64,000 nucleotides of DNA from CAZIZT01 sp964544085. GTDB lineage: Bacteria > Campylobacterota_A > Desulfurellia > Desulfurellales > Hippeaceae. The stretch spans positions 1 to 64,000 of the forward strand of contig CAZIZT010000020.1 of NCBI GenBank assembly GCA_964544085.1, written 5' to 3'. Positions 33,595-41,394 of the stretch are shown here, one piece after another; within the stretch, counting starts at the first letter, position 1, and the number at the start of each line of letters is the position of its first letter. A program made the translations under genes and the position numbers. The notes beneath the pieces were generated by a model that did not search any database, was not told the origin of the DNA, and saw nothing but the letters and a program-made list of their open reading frames with translations.

Positions 33595-34455
33595 ATGCAT
33601 GTTGTAGATGCGCTTATCAATCAGCTTTTCTGGATCATCTTTTTTATTATGCTTTTCTATCCTTACTTCAAAACTCATTCACTTGAGGCTGCCAGGTGGA
33701 GGCTCATCAGAAAGCTGGAGCAATCACGGAAGTCCCGTGTCATAACCCTTATCCACAGGCAGGAAACGAAATCCCTGTTCGGTTTTTTTGCCATGCGATT
33801 CCTCGATATAGAGGATTCGGAAGCGATCTTAAGGGCTATCAGGATGACACCAAAGGATATGCCCATAGATATGATTATCCATACGCCTGGTGGTGTTGCT
33901 CTTGCTGCTACTCAGATTGCCAATGCGCTGGCTGATCATGAAGCCGAGGTTAGGGTAATTGTGCCTCACTATGCGATGTCTGGTGGTACAATGATAGCTC
34001 TTGCCGCTGATAGAATTGTTATGGATCCGCATGCGGTTCTGGGTCCAGTTGATCCACAGCTTGGTCAGGAACCCGCTGCATCCATTGTAAGGATAAAGGA
34101 GTTAAAGGAGACAAAGGATATTGATGACCAGACGCTGATCAAGATCGACATGAGCGAGAAGGCGCTCAAACAGATGTTCGAGACACTTACGGGCATTCTG
34201 AAAAAGAAGGGTTACTCAGAGGAGGATAGCAAAAGAATAGCCAGTGAGCTATCAAGCGGTAAGTGGACACACGACTTCCCGATCACGGTTGAACATGCTA
34301 AAAAACTGGGCTTGAAGGTAACAACAGAGGTGCCAAGGGATGTCTATGCGCTGATGGAGCTGTATCCGCAGCCTACAGCCACCCAGTCGGTGAAATACAT
34401 ACCTGTACCTTACAACAGGCCCGGCAATGCACATGGGTTAGATTCAGGCTCCTGA
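33595..34455 (+). CDS. SDH-family (Clp/SppA-like) serine protease-type membrane protein
   Basis: 286 aa. A membrane helix (residues 8-25) anchors it. The rest is a ClpP/crotonase-like domain of the serine dehydrogenase proteinase family (PF01972): MIIHTPGGVALAATQIANAL, then RVIVPHYAMSGGTMIALAAD with the likely nucleophile Ser129, and DRIVMDPHAVLGPVDPQLG. Members occur widely in bacteria and archaea; despite the name they are thought to be membrane-associated proteases of unknown substrate. GGAGGTG precedes the ATG. Its end overlaps convergent metF by 12 bp. Confidence 0.88.
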   Translation: MHVVDALINQLFWIIFFIMLFYPYFKTHSLEAARWRLIRKLEQSRKSRVITLIHRQETKSLFGFFAMRFLDIEDSEAILRAIRMTPKDMPIDMIIHTPGGVALAATQIANALADHEAEVRVIVPHYAMSGGTMIALAADRIVMDPHAVLGPVDPQLGQEPAASIVRIKELKETKDIDDQTLIKIDMSEKALKQMFETLTGILKKKGYSEEDSKRIASELSSGKWTHDFPITVEHAKKLGLKVTTEVPRDVYALMELYPQPTATQSVKYIPVPYNRPGNAHGLDSGS

Positions 34456-35325
34456 TCCCATCTCGGGAGCCTCTCTTTTGATGTTTAGGTTGTCCATGAT
34501 ATCTTTGGTTGCATTATAGCGGTTGAGCGTGTAGAAGTGCAGGCCATCCACACCGTTTGAAAGTAAATCGGCGCACTGTTTCGTGGCATACTCCACGCCG
34601 ATGGTGTACATTAATTGCTTATCCTTTCCAGTGAGACTGTTTATCAATCGTGCAGGCACGGTAGCTCCGCACATGGCTACAAATCTCTCTATCTGTGTTA
34701 GGTTTATTGCAGGCATGATGCCCGCAACAATAGGCACCTTGATACCTATCTGTCTTGCACGGTTAACGAAGTCATAAAAATAATGATTGTCAAAGAATAG
34801 CTGGGTTATGATAAAGTCTGCTCCTGCATCCACCTTCATTTTAAGGTATTCAATATCCTTCTGCAATGAGGGCGCCTCGGGGTGCCCCTCTGGATAGCCG
34901 GCGACACCTATCGAGAAGTTATTTTTGAGTCTCAGATACTCAACAAGTTGATATGCGTACTTGAACGGTCCCTCTTTGACTTCTGAATCTTTTGGCCTGT
35001 CACCTCTTAAAGCTAAGATATTATCCACACCATTGTCTTTAAGGACTTCGATGATTCTGTCAATATCCTTTTGCGTAGATGATATGCATGTTAAGTGCAT
35101 CATCGTGTTTAGGTTGTACTCAGCTTGAAGCTTGATTGTCCATTCCAGGGTTTTGGTTTTTGTACTCCCGCCAGCACCGTAGGTTATAGAAACAAAGTCT
35201 GGGTTATAGCCTTTTAATACATCCACCGTATCAAATAACATCTGTTCATTTTCAACCTTTTTGGGCGGGAAAAATTCAAAGGAGATTGTGGGTTTTTTTC
35301 TTTGAAAGATGGTGGAAATCTTCAA
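34444..35325 (-). CDS. metF: 5,10-methylenetetrahydrofolate reductase
   Basis: FAD enzyme reducing methylene-THF to methyl-THF, for methionine synthesis or a C1 pathway. TISFEFFPPKK near residue 13 holds the catalytic Glu; ISITYGAGGSTKTKTLEWT matches the family's VTYGAGGS, then HLTCISSTQKDI, DNILALRGDRP, FIITQLFFDN and VPIVAGIMPA follow. 293 aa is normal. Start is TTG at 35325 with GGAGGG about 8 nt upstream. It stands alone, without an obvious operon partner. Confidence 0.95.
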   Translation of the reverse strand: MKISTIFQRKKPTISFEFFPPKKVENEQMLFDTVDVLKGYNPDFVSITYGAGGSTKTKTLEWTIKLQAEYNLNTMMHLTCISSTQKDIDRIIEVLKDNGVDNILALRGDRPKDSEVKEGPFKYAYQLVEYLRLKNNFSIGVAGYPEGHPEAPSLQKDIEYLKMKVDAGADFIITQLFFDNHYFYDFVNRARQIGIKVPIVAGIMPAINLTQIERFVAMCGATVPARLINSLTGKDKQLMYTIGVEYATKQCADLLSNGVDGLHFYTLNRYNATKDIMDNLNIKREAPEMGSGA

Positions 35326-35410
35326 CTACCTCTCCCTCCGTTTCAATTTTACATAAACAGTAAAAAAATCTTTGCTTAAATGCAAGTTTTCCAGTGTTGC
35401 TGTGGTACCG

Positions 35411-35445
35411 ATAAAAAGAAACCCCCTCACCGTGCAGGCGAGAGG
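35411..35445 (-). terminator. Terminator of the secreted Gly-rich protein gene
   Basis: An 11-bp stem (35419-35429 with 35435-35445, some G-U pairs) around a 5-nt loop, followed on the minus strand by TTTCTTTTT (complement of 35411-35418). It ends the ECF operon. Confidence 0.75.
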
Positions 35446-35471
35446 GTTTTTTATTGGGGAGGGGTTGCCGG

Positions 35472-36593
35472 CTATCTGCCAACACCGCCACCGCCGGATC
35501 CACCTGCAGAGCCACCACCGGAGCCGCCCATGCCACCGGATTCACCGCCCATGCCGCCGCCAGCTGCGCCACCTCCAGAGCCAGCACCGCCACCGCCAGC
35601 AGCACCGCCAGCTGCGCCACCTGCAGATCCACCTGCAGAGCCACCACCGGATCCACCAGCTGAGCCGCCTGCAGATCCAGCACCGCTACCGCCAGCAGAA
35701 CCGCCAGCTGAGCCACCTGCAGAGCCACCACCAGAGCCGCCCATGCCACCGGATTCACCGCCCATGCCTCCCGAGTGTCCGCTCATACCCGGCGACATAC
35801 TGCCTGTTGATGCTTTGCTTCCAGCACTGACCCCAAGTGTTTCAGGGGAGGGCATTGTGCCTTTCTCCAGGCTTGTTTCCATCTTCGAGACAACCTCTGT
35901 GGGATTCATCGATGTGGCTACATTTACAAAGAGATGTCTCATTTCTCTTAGGGCTGTTGGTGGCATGTTGTGTTGCAGCGCTTTGGAGACGGTTGATGCA
36001 GCCTTGTGGCCTGGCACACCGTACATGGCGAAGGTTGCTGCTGTCTCTGTTGCATCCATTGCAAGTTCTCGTGTTTGCGCCCTTGAAAGTGATCTTGCTT
36101 TTGCCCTGACCTGAGTCATAATCTGGCTGATATCCTGTTTGGACATACCGGCTGCCATGGCGTTTACGATATTTGATGCCACCATCTGTCTTGTCTTTTT
36201 ATCAAGGTGGAGTTTTCGTGTCTGGGAATATGCAAACGAATACATATCCCTGAGCTGTTTCATGGCTTTAGAGATCATGGATGGTGGCACGTGCTTGGCA
36301 AACCCCTCCATAGCCTTTTCCATAACAGGATTGGTTGGGAGCCCTTGCTTTTTTGCAAGCATAACTTGATTTAAGATGCTTATTTCAGCAGTTGTAGAAA
36401 CCTTGTTTTGGACCATGTTCTGAATCAGTGAAGCAAGCTCCTGAGAATTGACACCCATATTCAGTAGCGTCTCCACCCTTGAGCGAACCTGTGGTGAGAG
36501 TTCACCCAGAAGGGTGTCGATATTTGTGGCGCCTAAAGCCGGTATACTTAAAGCCACCGCCAGGGCGCTACTGATTAGAAGCTCTCTTAACAT
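35472..36593 (-). CDS. Secreted protein with a helical N-terminal domain and a Gly/Ser/Ala-rich tail
   Basis: 373 aa, function unrecognised. A Sec signal (residues 1-22, ending ALG-A) is followed by a helical domain to about residue 250 (LSPQVRSRVETLLNMGVN, QTRKLHLDKKTRQMVASNIV). The last ~110 residues are almost only Gly, Ser, Ala and some Met (units such as GGSAGG and GGMGGESGGMGG). Such tails are seen in surface or matrix proteins, but no family can be named. It has its own TGTAAC-N16-CGTT promoter and GCAGGAGG Shine-Dalgarno, and lies downstream of the sigma/anti-sigma/lipoprotein genes, so it is the probable effector of that system. Confidence 0.8.
   Translation of the reverse strand: MLRELLISSALAVALSIPALGATNIDTLLGELSPQVRSRVETLLNMGVNSQELASLIQNMVQNKVSTTAEISILNQVMLAKKQGLPTNPVMEKAMEGFAKHVPPSMISKAMKQLRDMYSFAYSQTRKLHLDKKTRQMVASNIVNAMAAGMSKQDISQIMTQVRAKARSLSRAQTRELAMDATETAATFAMYGVPGHKAASTVSKALQHNMPPTALREMRHLFVNVATSMNPTEVVSKMETSLEKGTMPSPETLGVSAGSKASTGSMSPGMSGHSGGMGGESGGMGGSGGGSAGGSAGGSAGGSGAGSAGGSAGGSGGGSAGGSAGGAAGGAAGGGGAGSGGGAAGGGMGGESGGMGGSGGGSAGGSGGGGVGR
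35501..35767. repeat. Long direct repeat within the Gly-rich tail coding region
   Basis: A 54-bp unit at 35501-35554 recurs at 35714-35767 with one mismatch, 213 bp apart (71 codons, so in frame). Shorter related units (encoding GGSAGG) lie between. Such repeats allow slippage or recombination to change tail length between strains. Confidence 0.85.
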
Positions 36594-36625
36594 TTTGCAC
36601 CTCCTGCAACGTTCTCACCCACTTA

Positions 36626-36651
36626 AACGTTTGATGAGGATTTTTGTTACA
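36626..36651 (-). promoter_or_regulatory. ECF-type promoter of the Gly-rich protein gene
   Basis: Minus strand TGTAAC (36651-36646), 16-nt spacer, CGTT (36629-36626). Identical in both elements and in spacing to the site upstream of the ECF sigma gene (38080-38105). It overlaps the end of the lipoprotein gene. Confidence 0.75.
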
Positions 36652-36982
36652 TGCGCGATACGTAAACACAGTCTTTTCCTCCGAAACCGTCATTTATCTT
36701 CATGCTGCAATTAGGCAAAAATACCTTTCCGTCAGCAAGATAAAAGTATTTTATGAACCCTTTTTTGAAGGGCACTTTGGCTTCCCATAGATTGTTTTTT
36801 ATCCTGATAGCTTTTACCTTGTTGAAATTTGTTATGTTAGATACAAAGTAAACCCTATGAGCTTTTGGTATTTCTGCAAAGAACACAAGCGAGTTGCCTT
36901 GATGTTCAACAAGCCTTCTGTGCATCGAACAGCCAGATAAAACAAGGATTGTAACCGCGAAAGCAAGCGCTGTTTTTCTCAT
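36647..36982 (-). CDS. Lipoprotein with a CBM48/glycogen-binding-like domain
   Basis: 111 aa. A lipoprotein signal with lipobox LSGC at residues 15-18 suggests an outer- or inner-membrane lipoprotein. The remainder has the strand pattern of an early-Set/CBM48 domain: LVFFAEIPKAHRVYFVSNIT, LWEAKVPFKKGFIKYFYLAD and the closing DGFGGKDCVYV, which lines up with NGFGGVDSVL at the end of the anti-sigma gene product. Trp residues that bind glucan in true CBM48 are mostly not kept, so sugar binding is uncertain. It sits 30 bp after the anti-sigma gene in the same operon. Confidence 0.75.
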   Translation of the reverse strand: MRKTALAFAVTILVLSGCSMHRRLVEHQGNSLVFFAEIPKAHRVYFVSNITNFNKVKAIRIKNNLWEAKVPFKKGFIKYFYLADGKVFLPNCSMKINDGFGGKDCVYVSRM

Positions 36983-37012
36983 GGAACCACCTCCCCGGAT
37001 TCACATCTGAGC

Positions 37013-37588
37013 TTAAAGTCTTAGCACCGAATCAACCCCACCGAACCCGTTGTAGATTCTCACCGGATTCGTTGGATCATGTATCACCTTTTTGCCATTA
37101 ATAATAAAGTTGTACTTGTAGATGCCGTTTTTTGGTAGTTTTACATAAGCTTCCCAGTAACCTGTGCTGTCTATGCGTTTCATGCTCACCTTTTTCCAGT
37201 TTGTAAAGGAACCGGCTATCTGAACACTCTTCGCCGATGGGTTGTAATAGACAAATCGGTATGTGACCTCATTTGTCGTTGCAGCGACACGTCTGATATA
37301 GTTGGTTTTGTATGTTCTAAGTGCGAACGCAAAGACAAGTACTATCATCGCTGCAATCGCCACTGCTGGATACAGATAGCGCAAAACGGGTTTCTTTTTC
37401 TCAATGGGTACTCTGACTTTCAGCGGCTCTGGATACTCAACATCAAAGGTGAGCAGCTTCTCCTGGTTGAGCATCTCCAGGGTTTCTGAGTAGAATCCGT
37501 CGTCTTTTTTCACCTCCTTTACAAAATCTATTTTTTCATCGAGATTCATCTGATCGTCGATATATTTTGAGATGAGTAGCTCTTTCAT
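37013..37588 (-). CDS. Membrane anti-sigma factor candidate with a C-terminal CBM48-like domain
   Basis: 191 aa. Residues 1-55 (ISKYIDDQMNLDEKIDFVKE) resemble the cytoplasmic helical part of short anti-sigma factors but lack a zinc-binding HxxxCxxC. One membrane helix spans about 70-88 (LYPAVAIAAMIVLVFAFAL). The outside part (about 105-191) is a CBM48-type domain: VTYRFVYYNPSAKSVQIAGS, TNWKKVSM, GYWEAYVKLPKNGIYKYNF and NGFGGVDSVLRL. Its start overlaps the sigma gene by 4 bp (ATGA), the usual sign of a sigma/anti-sigma pair. That it is the anti-sigma is an inference from position and topology. Confidence 0.75.
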   Translation of the reverse strand: MKELLISKYIDDQMNLDEKIDFVKEVKKDDGFYSETLEMLNQEKLLTFDVEYPEPLKVRVPIEKKKPVLRYLYPAVAIAAMIVLVFAFALRTYKTNYIRRVAATTNEVTYRFVYYNPSAKSVQIAGSFTNWKKVSMKRIDSTGYWEAYVKLPKNGIYKYNFIINGKKVIHDPTNPVRIYNGFGGVDSVLRL

Positions 37589-38067
37589 AGGAGTCCCTCC
37601 TCTTTCATCATGTTCTTAAGTTTCTTTCTGATTCTGTGAATCTTTACTTTAACGTTTTCCTCACTCATGCCCGTGATTTCAGCAATTTCTTTGTAGGATA
37701 GGTTATCGGAACTTCTAAGTGACAGAATATTTCTCTCTTCCACCGAAAGCCTTTGCAACAGCTTCATTACGCTGGAGAATTCTTCCCGTTTGATGTAACT
37801 GGATACCACGTTGGTGTTTGTGTCTTCCATGTTTGAGAAATCCTCCAGCTCACCCTGGTGTTTAAGTCTTCTGCGTGTGTCGATGAAGATGTTGTAACCT
37901 ATCCTGTAAAGGAGCGCTTTTACGGGTCTCTCTTTGTAGTTTTTAAAGAGCCGTAAATAGGTCTCCTGCAGAATGTCTGATGCTTCTTCGCTGTTGCCGG
38001 TTAGCTTCAATAGATAGCCGAAGAATTTATCTTTGGTTTCCAGATAAAATCTTTCAAATCCGCTCAT
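37585..38067 (-). CDS. ECF-family RNA polymerase sigma factor
   Basis: 160 aa. Region 2 is at residues 5-70 (FGYLLKLTGNSEEASDILQE, TYLRLFKNY, YRIGYNIFIDTRRR); region 4 at about 100-155 (LLQRLSVEERNILSLRSSDN, SYKEIAEITGMSEENVKVKI, HRIRKKLKNMM). No extra domains. Such proteins switch on a small regulon when the membrane anti-sigma releases them. It heads a four-gene run, and a motif fitting an ECF promoter lies directly before it, so it is likely self-activating. Confidence 0.92.
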   Translation of the reverse strand: MSGFERFYLETKDKFFGYLLKLTGNSEEASDILQETYLRLFKNYKERPVKALLYRIGYNIFIDTRRRLKHQGELEDFSNMEDTNTNVVSSYIKREEFSSVMKLLQRLSVEERNILSLRSSDNLSYKEIAEITGMSEENVKVKIHRIRKKLKNMMKEEGLL

Positions 38068-38079
38068 CTCGCTGATTAT

Positions 38080-38105
38080 AACGTTTTTCGTGTGTGCTGG
38101 TTACA
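38080..38105 (-). promoter_or_regulatory. ECF-type promoter of the sigma/anti-sigma operon
   Basis: Minus strand TGTAAC (38105-38100), 16-nt spacer, CGTT (38083-38080), followed by ATAAT. The -35 resembles ECF elements such as the TGTAAC of SigX. The ATG is only about 12 nt downstream, so the leader is very short. An identical arrangement lies at 36626-36651. Confidence 0.75.
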
Positions 38106-38138
38106 AAAAAATCCCCTTTTTGCTCAAACGGCTCTTCT

Positions 38139-38166
38139 TTGACTTTTTCACTAAAATGGATAATAT
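38139..38166 (+). promoter_or_regulatory. Probable promoter of pncA-pncB-tatD
   Basis: TTGACT (38139-38144), 16-nt spacer, TAATAT (38161-38166). It faces away from the ECF promoter in the same 127-bp intergenic region. Confidence 0.5.
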
Positions 38167-38194
38167 TGGCTAACAAAGAATGAGGGGGTGTACC

Positions 38195-38710
38195 ATGAAA
38201 GAGGCCCTTCTTGTGGTTGACATGCTTAACGATTTTACGCTTGAGGGTGCGCCGCTGCAGGTGAAGGAGAACGCAAAGATTATTCCAAATATCAAGGCAC
38301 TTATCGAAAAAAAGAGATCCGAATCTGTACCGATAATCTATGTGTGCGATGCACACGACGAGAATGATCGGGAATTCAGGATATGGCCCAGGCATTGCGT
38401 TAAAGGTACGAAGGGTGCCGAGATTGTAGACGAACTAAAACCCTTAGAGGGCGATTATGTGGTGGAGAAGAAGACCTATGATGGCTTTTTTGAAACGCCA
38501 CTTGATAGTTTGCTTAAGAGTCTTGGTGTTCAGCGGTTGATTATTACCGGTTGTGTCTCCAACATCTGTATCCTGCATACAGCATCTTCCGCCGTTTTGA
38601 GAGGGTACGATGTGGAGATACCCTTGAATTGCATATCGTCTCTGGATGATCGCTCAAGAGAATGCGCCATTGATCATTTTAAGCATGTGTTGAATGTGAA
38701 GTTAACCTAA
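38195..38710 (+). CDS. pncA: Nicotinamidase/isochorismatase-family hydrolase
   Basis: Probably hydrolyses nicotinamide to nicotinate for NAD salvage. The isochorismatase-like core is intact: LLVVDMLNDF (Asp9), the Lys in VEKKTYDGFF (about residue 92) and TGCVSNICIL with the nucleophile Cys120. CDAHDEN and WPRHCVKGTKG carry the metal-binding Asp/His residues seen in true nicotinamidases. It is directly followed by nicotinate phosphoribosyltransferase, which uses its product, and this strongly favours PncA. Start at ATG 38195, with GAGGGGG upstream; the 15-nt longer frame has no signal. 171 aa. Confidence 0.9.
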   Translation: MKEALLVVDMLNDFTLEGAPLQVKENAKIIPNIKALIEKKRSESVPIIYVCDAHDENDREFRIWPRHCVKGTKGAEIVDELKPLEGDYVVEKKTYDGFFETPLDSLLKSLGVQRLIITGCVSNICILHTASSAVLRGYDVEIPLNCISSLDDRSRECAIDHFKHVLNVKLT

Positions 38711-38733
38711 AAGTTTTTTCAAGGAGCATTTCT

Positions 38734-39885
38734 ATGTTTATAGCGACACCGGAACAGATAAAGTCTGGCAAAGTAACGGATATCTACTTTGAAAGGGCAA
38801 TTGAGGTTATACACAAACATTCACTGGATAAGCTCGTAAAAGCTGAGGTAACCGTTAAAGGTTTACCAGGTGGTTATCAGTGGGCTGTTTTTTGTGGACT
38901 TGAAGAAGTCCTTGAGCTACTTGAGTCAAGAAACGTTTCTGTTAGGGCTATTCCTGAGGGTACGATTTTCAAAGCCAACGACCCAGTACTTGAGATTGAG
39001 GGATACTATTCTGAATTCGCTGTTCTTGAGACGGCTATACTGGGTTTTTTGTCTCAAGAGTCTGGTGTTGCTACCAAAGCTGCACGCATAAGAAAGATTG
39101 CAGGAGACAAGCCTGTCCTCTCATTTGGGGCAAGGCGAATGCACCCGGCTGTAGCACCAGCCATTGAAAGAGCTGCATATATCGGTGGTTGCAACGGTTT
39201 CTCTACGGTGATTGCTGGTGAGATGCTGGGAATAGAGCCTTCAGGCACGATGCCCCACTCCTTGATGCTGATAGTGGGTGATACCGTTGAGGCGGCGCGC
39301 TACTTCGACGATACGCTTCCTTCGGATGTTCCAAGAATTGTGCTTATAGATACTTTTGGTGATGAAAAATTCGAGGCTATAAGGGTAGCCGAAGCTCTTA
39401 CTGGCTCACTGAAGGGTATCCGGCTTGATACACCATCATCCAGGCGGGGCAACATGCGACGCATCCTTGAGGAGCTAAGGTGGGAGCTGGATATTCGCGG
39501 TTTTAAACATGTGCAACTTTTTGTAAGCGGGGGCTTAAACGAAGAGAGTCTGGCTGAAATAGCCGATGTGGCTGATGGTTTTGGCGTTGGTACGAGTATA
39601 AGCAGTGCTACAACAATTGATTTCTCCATGGATATCGTCGAGGTGGAGTCGAAACCCCTGGCAAAGAAGGGTAAGCAATCTGGTTCGAAGAGCCTAATGC
39701 GCTGCGAGAGATGCCACGCTGAGAAGGTGGTACCACGAACACAGGAGATGTTAAAATGTGATTGTGGCGCGCAGATGAGAGATATTCTTGCCTATGTCAT
39801 GAAAGATGGCAAAAGGCTTTCTGGTTCAGAGGGTATCGAAGCTATTAGAGACCGATGTTTAAGAGAGCTGGAGCATGTCCATTAG
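38734..39885 (+). CDS. pncB: Nicotinate phosphoribosyltransferase (archaeal-type, zinc-ribbon tail)
   Basis: Converts nicotinate and PRPP to nicotinate mononucleotide. Signatures: PEGTIFKANDPVLEIEG, LETAILGFLSQESGVATKAA, SFGARRMHPAVAPAIERAAY and GTMPHSLML, then VRLD-type and GFGVGTSI phosphate sites. The C-terminus has CERCHAEKVV and KCDCGAQ, a zinc-knuckle end reported for the Thermoplasma-type enzymes and absent in E. coli PncB. 383 aa. It lies 23 bp after pncA and overlaps tatD by 11 bp. Confidence 0.93.
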   Translation: MFIATPEQIKSGKVTDIYFERAIEVIHKHSLDKLVKAEVTVKGLPGGYQWAVFCGLEEVLELLESRNVSVRAIPEGTIFKANDPVLEIEGYYSEFAVLETAILGFLSQESGVATKAARIRKIAGDKPVLSFGARRMHPAVAPAIERAAYIGGCNGFSTVIAGEMLGIEPSGTMPHSLMLIVGDTVEAARYFDDTLPSDVPRIVLIDTFGDEKFEAIRVAEALTGSLKGIRLDTPSSRRGNMRRILEELRWELDIRGFKHVQLFVSGGLNEESLAEIADVADGFGVGTSISSATTIDFSMDIVEVESKPLAKKGKQSGSKSLMRCERCHAEKVVPRTQEMLKCDCGAQMRDILAYVMKDGKRLSGSEGIEAIRDRCLRELEHVH

Positions 39886-40654
39886 AATAATCGATTCACA
39901 CTGTCACCTTGATATGGGTGCATTTGACGAGGATAGGGATGAGGTAATAAAGCGCGCTCGGGAAGCCGGTGTAGAAGGCGTTATCATGCCCGCAACCATG
40001 CTTGACGATTTTGAAAAGGAGCGCACACTTTCAACCCACTATAAAGGCTATCTGTTTTATCTTGTCGGAGTTCATCCCCATGAGGCCAGAACAGCAACCT
40101 CAAATGTGTACGACGAGGCTATAAAACACCTCGAAACTGAACCCGGGTGTGTAGGTATTGGTGAGATAGGATTGGATTACTACTACGAGCATTCGCCCAG
40201 GAAAGTGCAACGTGACGTGTTCGCCAATTTTCTTGATCTTGCCATAGAGATTGGTAAACCGGTATCAATCCACTGTAGGGATGCCACGGATGACGTTGTT
40301 GATATTCTTAGCTCAAAAAAAGACTTAAAGGGTGTGATCCATTGCTTCAGCGGCGATGAGAAGCTTTTGAGGCTGGGCTTAGATCTTGGTCTGAAATTCG
40401 GAATAGGTGGAATTGTTACATTTAAAAGATCACCTCTTGCCGATACCGTGGGGGCTCTACCACTTGAGAGTGTGGTGTTCGAAACGGATGCGCCGTATCT
40501 TGCCCCTGTACCGAAGAGGGGAAAGAGAAACGAACCCGCTTTTTTGACCTATATTGTCGAGCGCTTTGCTGATCTAAAGGGTGTGGATGCAGATGTAGTT
40601 TCAAGGGTTGCCTTTGAAAACACCGTGCACCTTTTCGGTCTTAAGTTGAGTTGA
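39875..40654 (+). CDS. tatD: TatD-family metal-dependent DNase/hydrolase
   Basis: TIM-barrel nuclease (3'-5' exonuclease activity known in E. coli TatD). Metal ligands are visible in order: DSHCHLD at residues 6-12, GEIGLDYYY near 90, IHCRDA near 130, IHCFSG near 155 and FETDAPYLAP near 205. Length 259 aa is standard. Its start overlaps pncB by 11 bp, so it is translated as part of the same operon; it ends 5 bp from convergent cobB. Confidence 0.94.
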   Translation: MSIRIIDSHCHLDMGAFDEDRDEVIKRAREAGVEGVIMPATMLDDFEKERTLSTHYKGYLFYLVGVHPHEARTATSNVYDEAIKHLETEPGCVGIGEIGLDYYYEHSPRKVQRDVFANFLDLAIEIGKPVSIHCRDATDDVVDILSSKKDLKGVIHCFSGDEKLLRLGLDLGLKFGIGGIVTFKRSPLADTVGALPLESVVFETDAPYLAPVPKRGKRNEPAFLTYIVERFADLKGVDADVVSRVAFENTVHLFGLKLS

Positions 40655-40659
40655 TAGGG

Positions 40660-41379
40660 TTATGAGACGATAAGAGGGAGCACTTCCTCGGCTCTGTCTT
40701 GCAGGAAAAGATCCGTGATCTCTCCGGTGTAATTTGATGGTTTTGGATTGATCTCAATTATTGTGGCTCCATGTCTTTTTGCAACGTACGGGATCTGACT
40801 TGCCGGCATTATCTCACCCGTTGTGCCCACGACAATCATCAGATCGCAAGTTTCCGCAAGTTGGAAGGAGCGAGTAAGGGCATCCTGGGGTATGGGTTCC
40901 TTGAAGAATACAAAATCCGGTTTTAGAATACCGCCACAGTGCTTGCATCTTGGGGGTATGTTTTCAAATACAGATTTATCAAACGGATATTTTGTGCCAC
41001 ACTTCATACAGGTAAGCGTTTTTGCAGTTCCATGAAACTCGATAACCTCCCTTGAGCCGGCTTCTTGGTGAAGATTATCAATATTCTGGGTAATAACAGG
41101 GCAGTTCAGCTTTGCGATAGCATAGTGAGCCGGGTTGGGTTTAACATCCGTCAGGAACCTGTAGAAAATTTCCTTGATAAAGCGCCAGCTCTCCTCGGGA
41201 TTTGACATGAAAAAATCTATATCGAACACAACAGGATCATACTTGCTCCACAATCCATCAGGACCTCTAAACGGTGGTATACCACTTGCCACAGAGATAC
41301 CAGCACCGGTGAATGCAACCGGTTTTTCAGCGCTTTCAATCAGCTCTTTGGCCTTTTCGATTTTTTCTTTCTCAACCAT
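40660..41379 (-). CDS. cobB: NAD-dependent protein deacetylase (sirtuin, CobB)
   Basis: Removes acyl groups from lysines, using NAD and releasing nicotinamide. The NAD motif is FTGAGISVASGIPPFRGPDGLW near residues 18-38, then ITQNIDNLHQEAGSREVIEFHG with the catalytic His, and a Cys4 zinc site in CMKCGTKYP and CKHCGGILKPD. The Tyr and Arg of desuccinylase-type (Sirt5-like) pockets are not evident, so deacetylation is likely. 239 aa. It is 15 bp downstream of a TRAP permease gene and may be the end of that long operon; pncA/pncB, which reuse nicotinamide, are the convergent neighbours. Confidence 0.94.
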   Translation of the reverse strand: MVEKEKIEKAKELIESAEKPVAFTGAGISVASGIPPFRGPDGLWSKYDPVVFDIDFFMSNPEESWRFIKEIFYRFLTDVKPNPAHYAIAKLNCPVITQNIDNLHQEAGSREVIEFHGTAKTLTCMKCGTKYPFDKSVFENIPPRCKHCGGILKPDFVFFKEPIPQDALTRSFQLAETCDLMIVVGTTGEIMPASQIPYVAKRHGATIIEINPKPSNYTGEITDLFLQDRAEEVLPLIVS

Positions 41380-41394
41380 TCTACCGCATCCTTT

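Noticed and set aside
35380..36114. Long proline-rich reading frame on the plus strand
   Set aside because: It is the antisense of the Gly-rich tail; its composition comes from the repeats, and the minus-strand gene has a signal peptide, Shine-Dalgarno, promoter and terminator.
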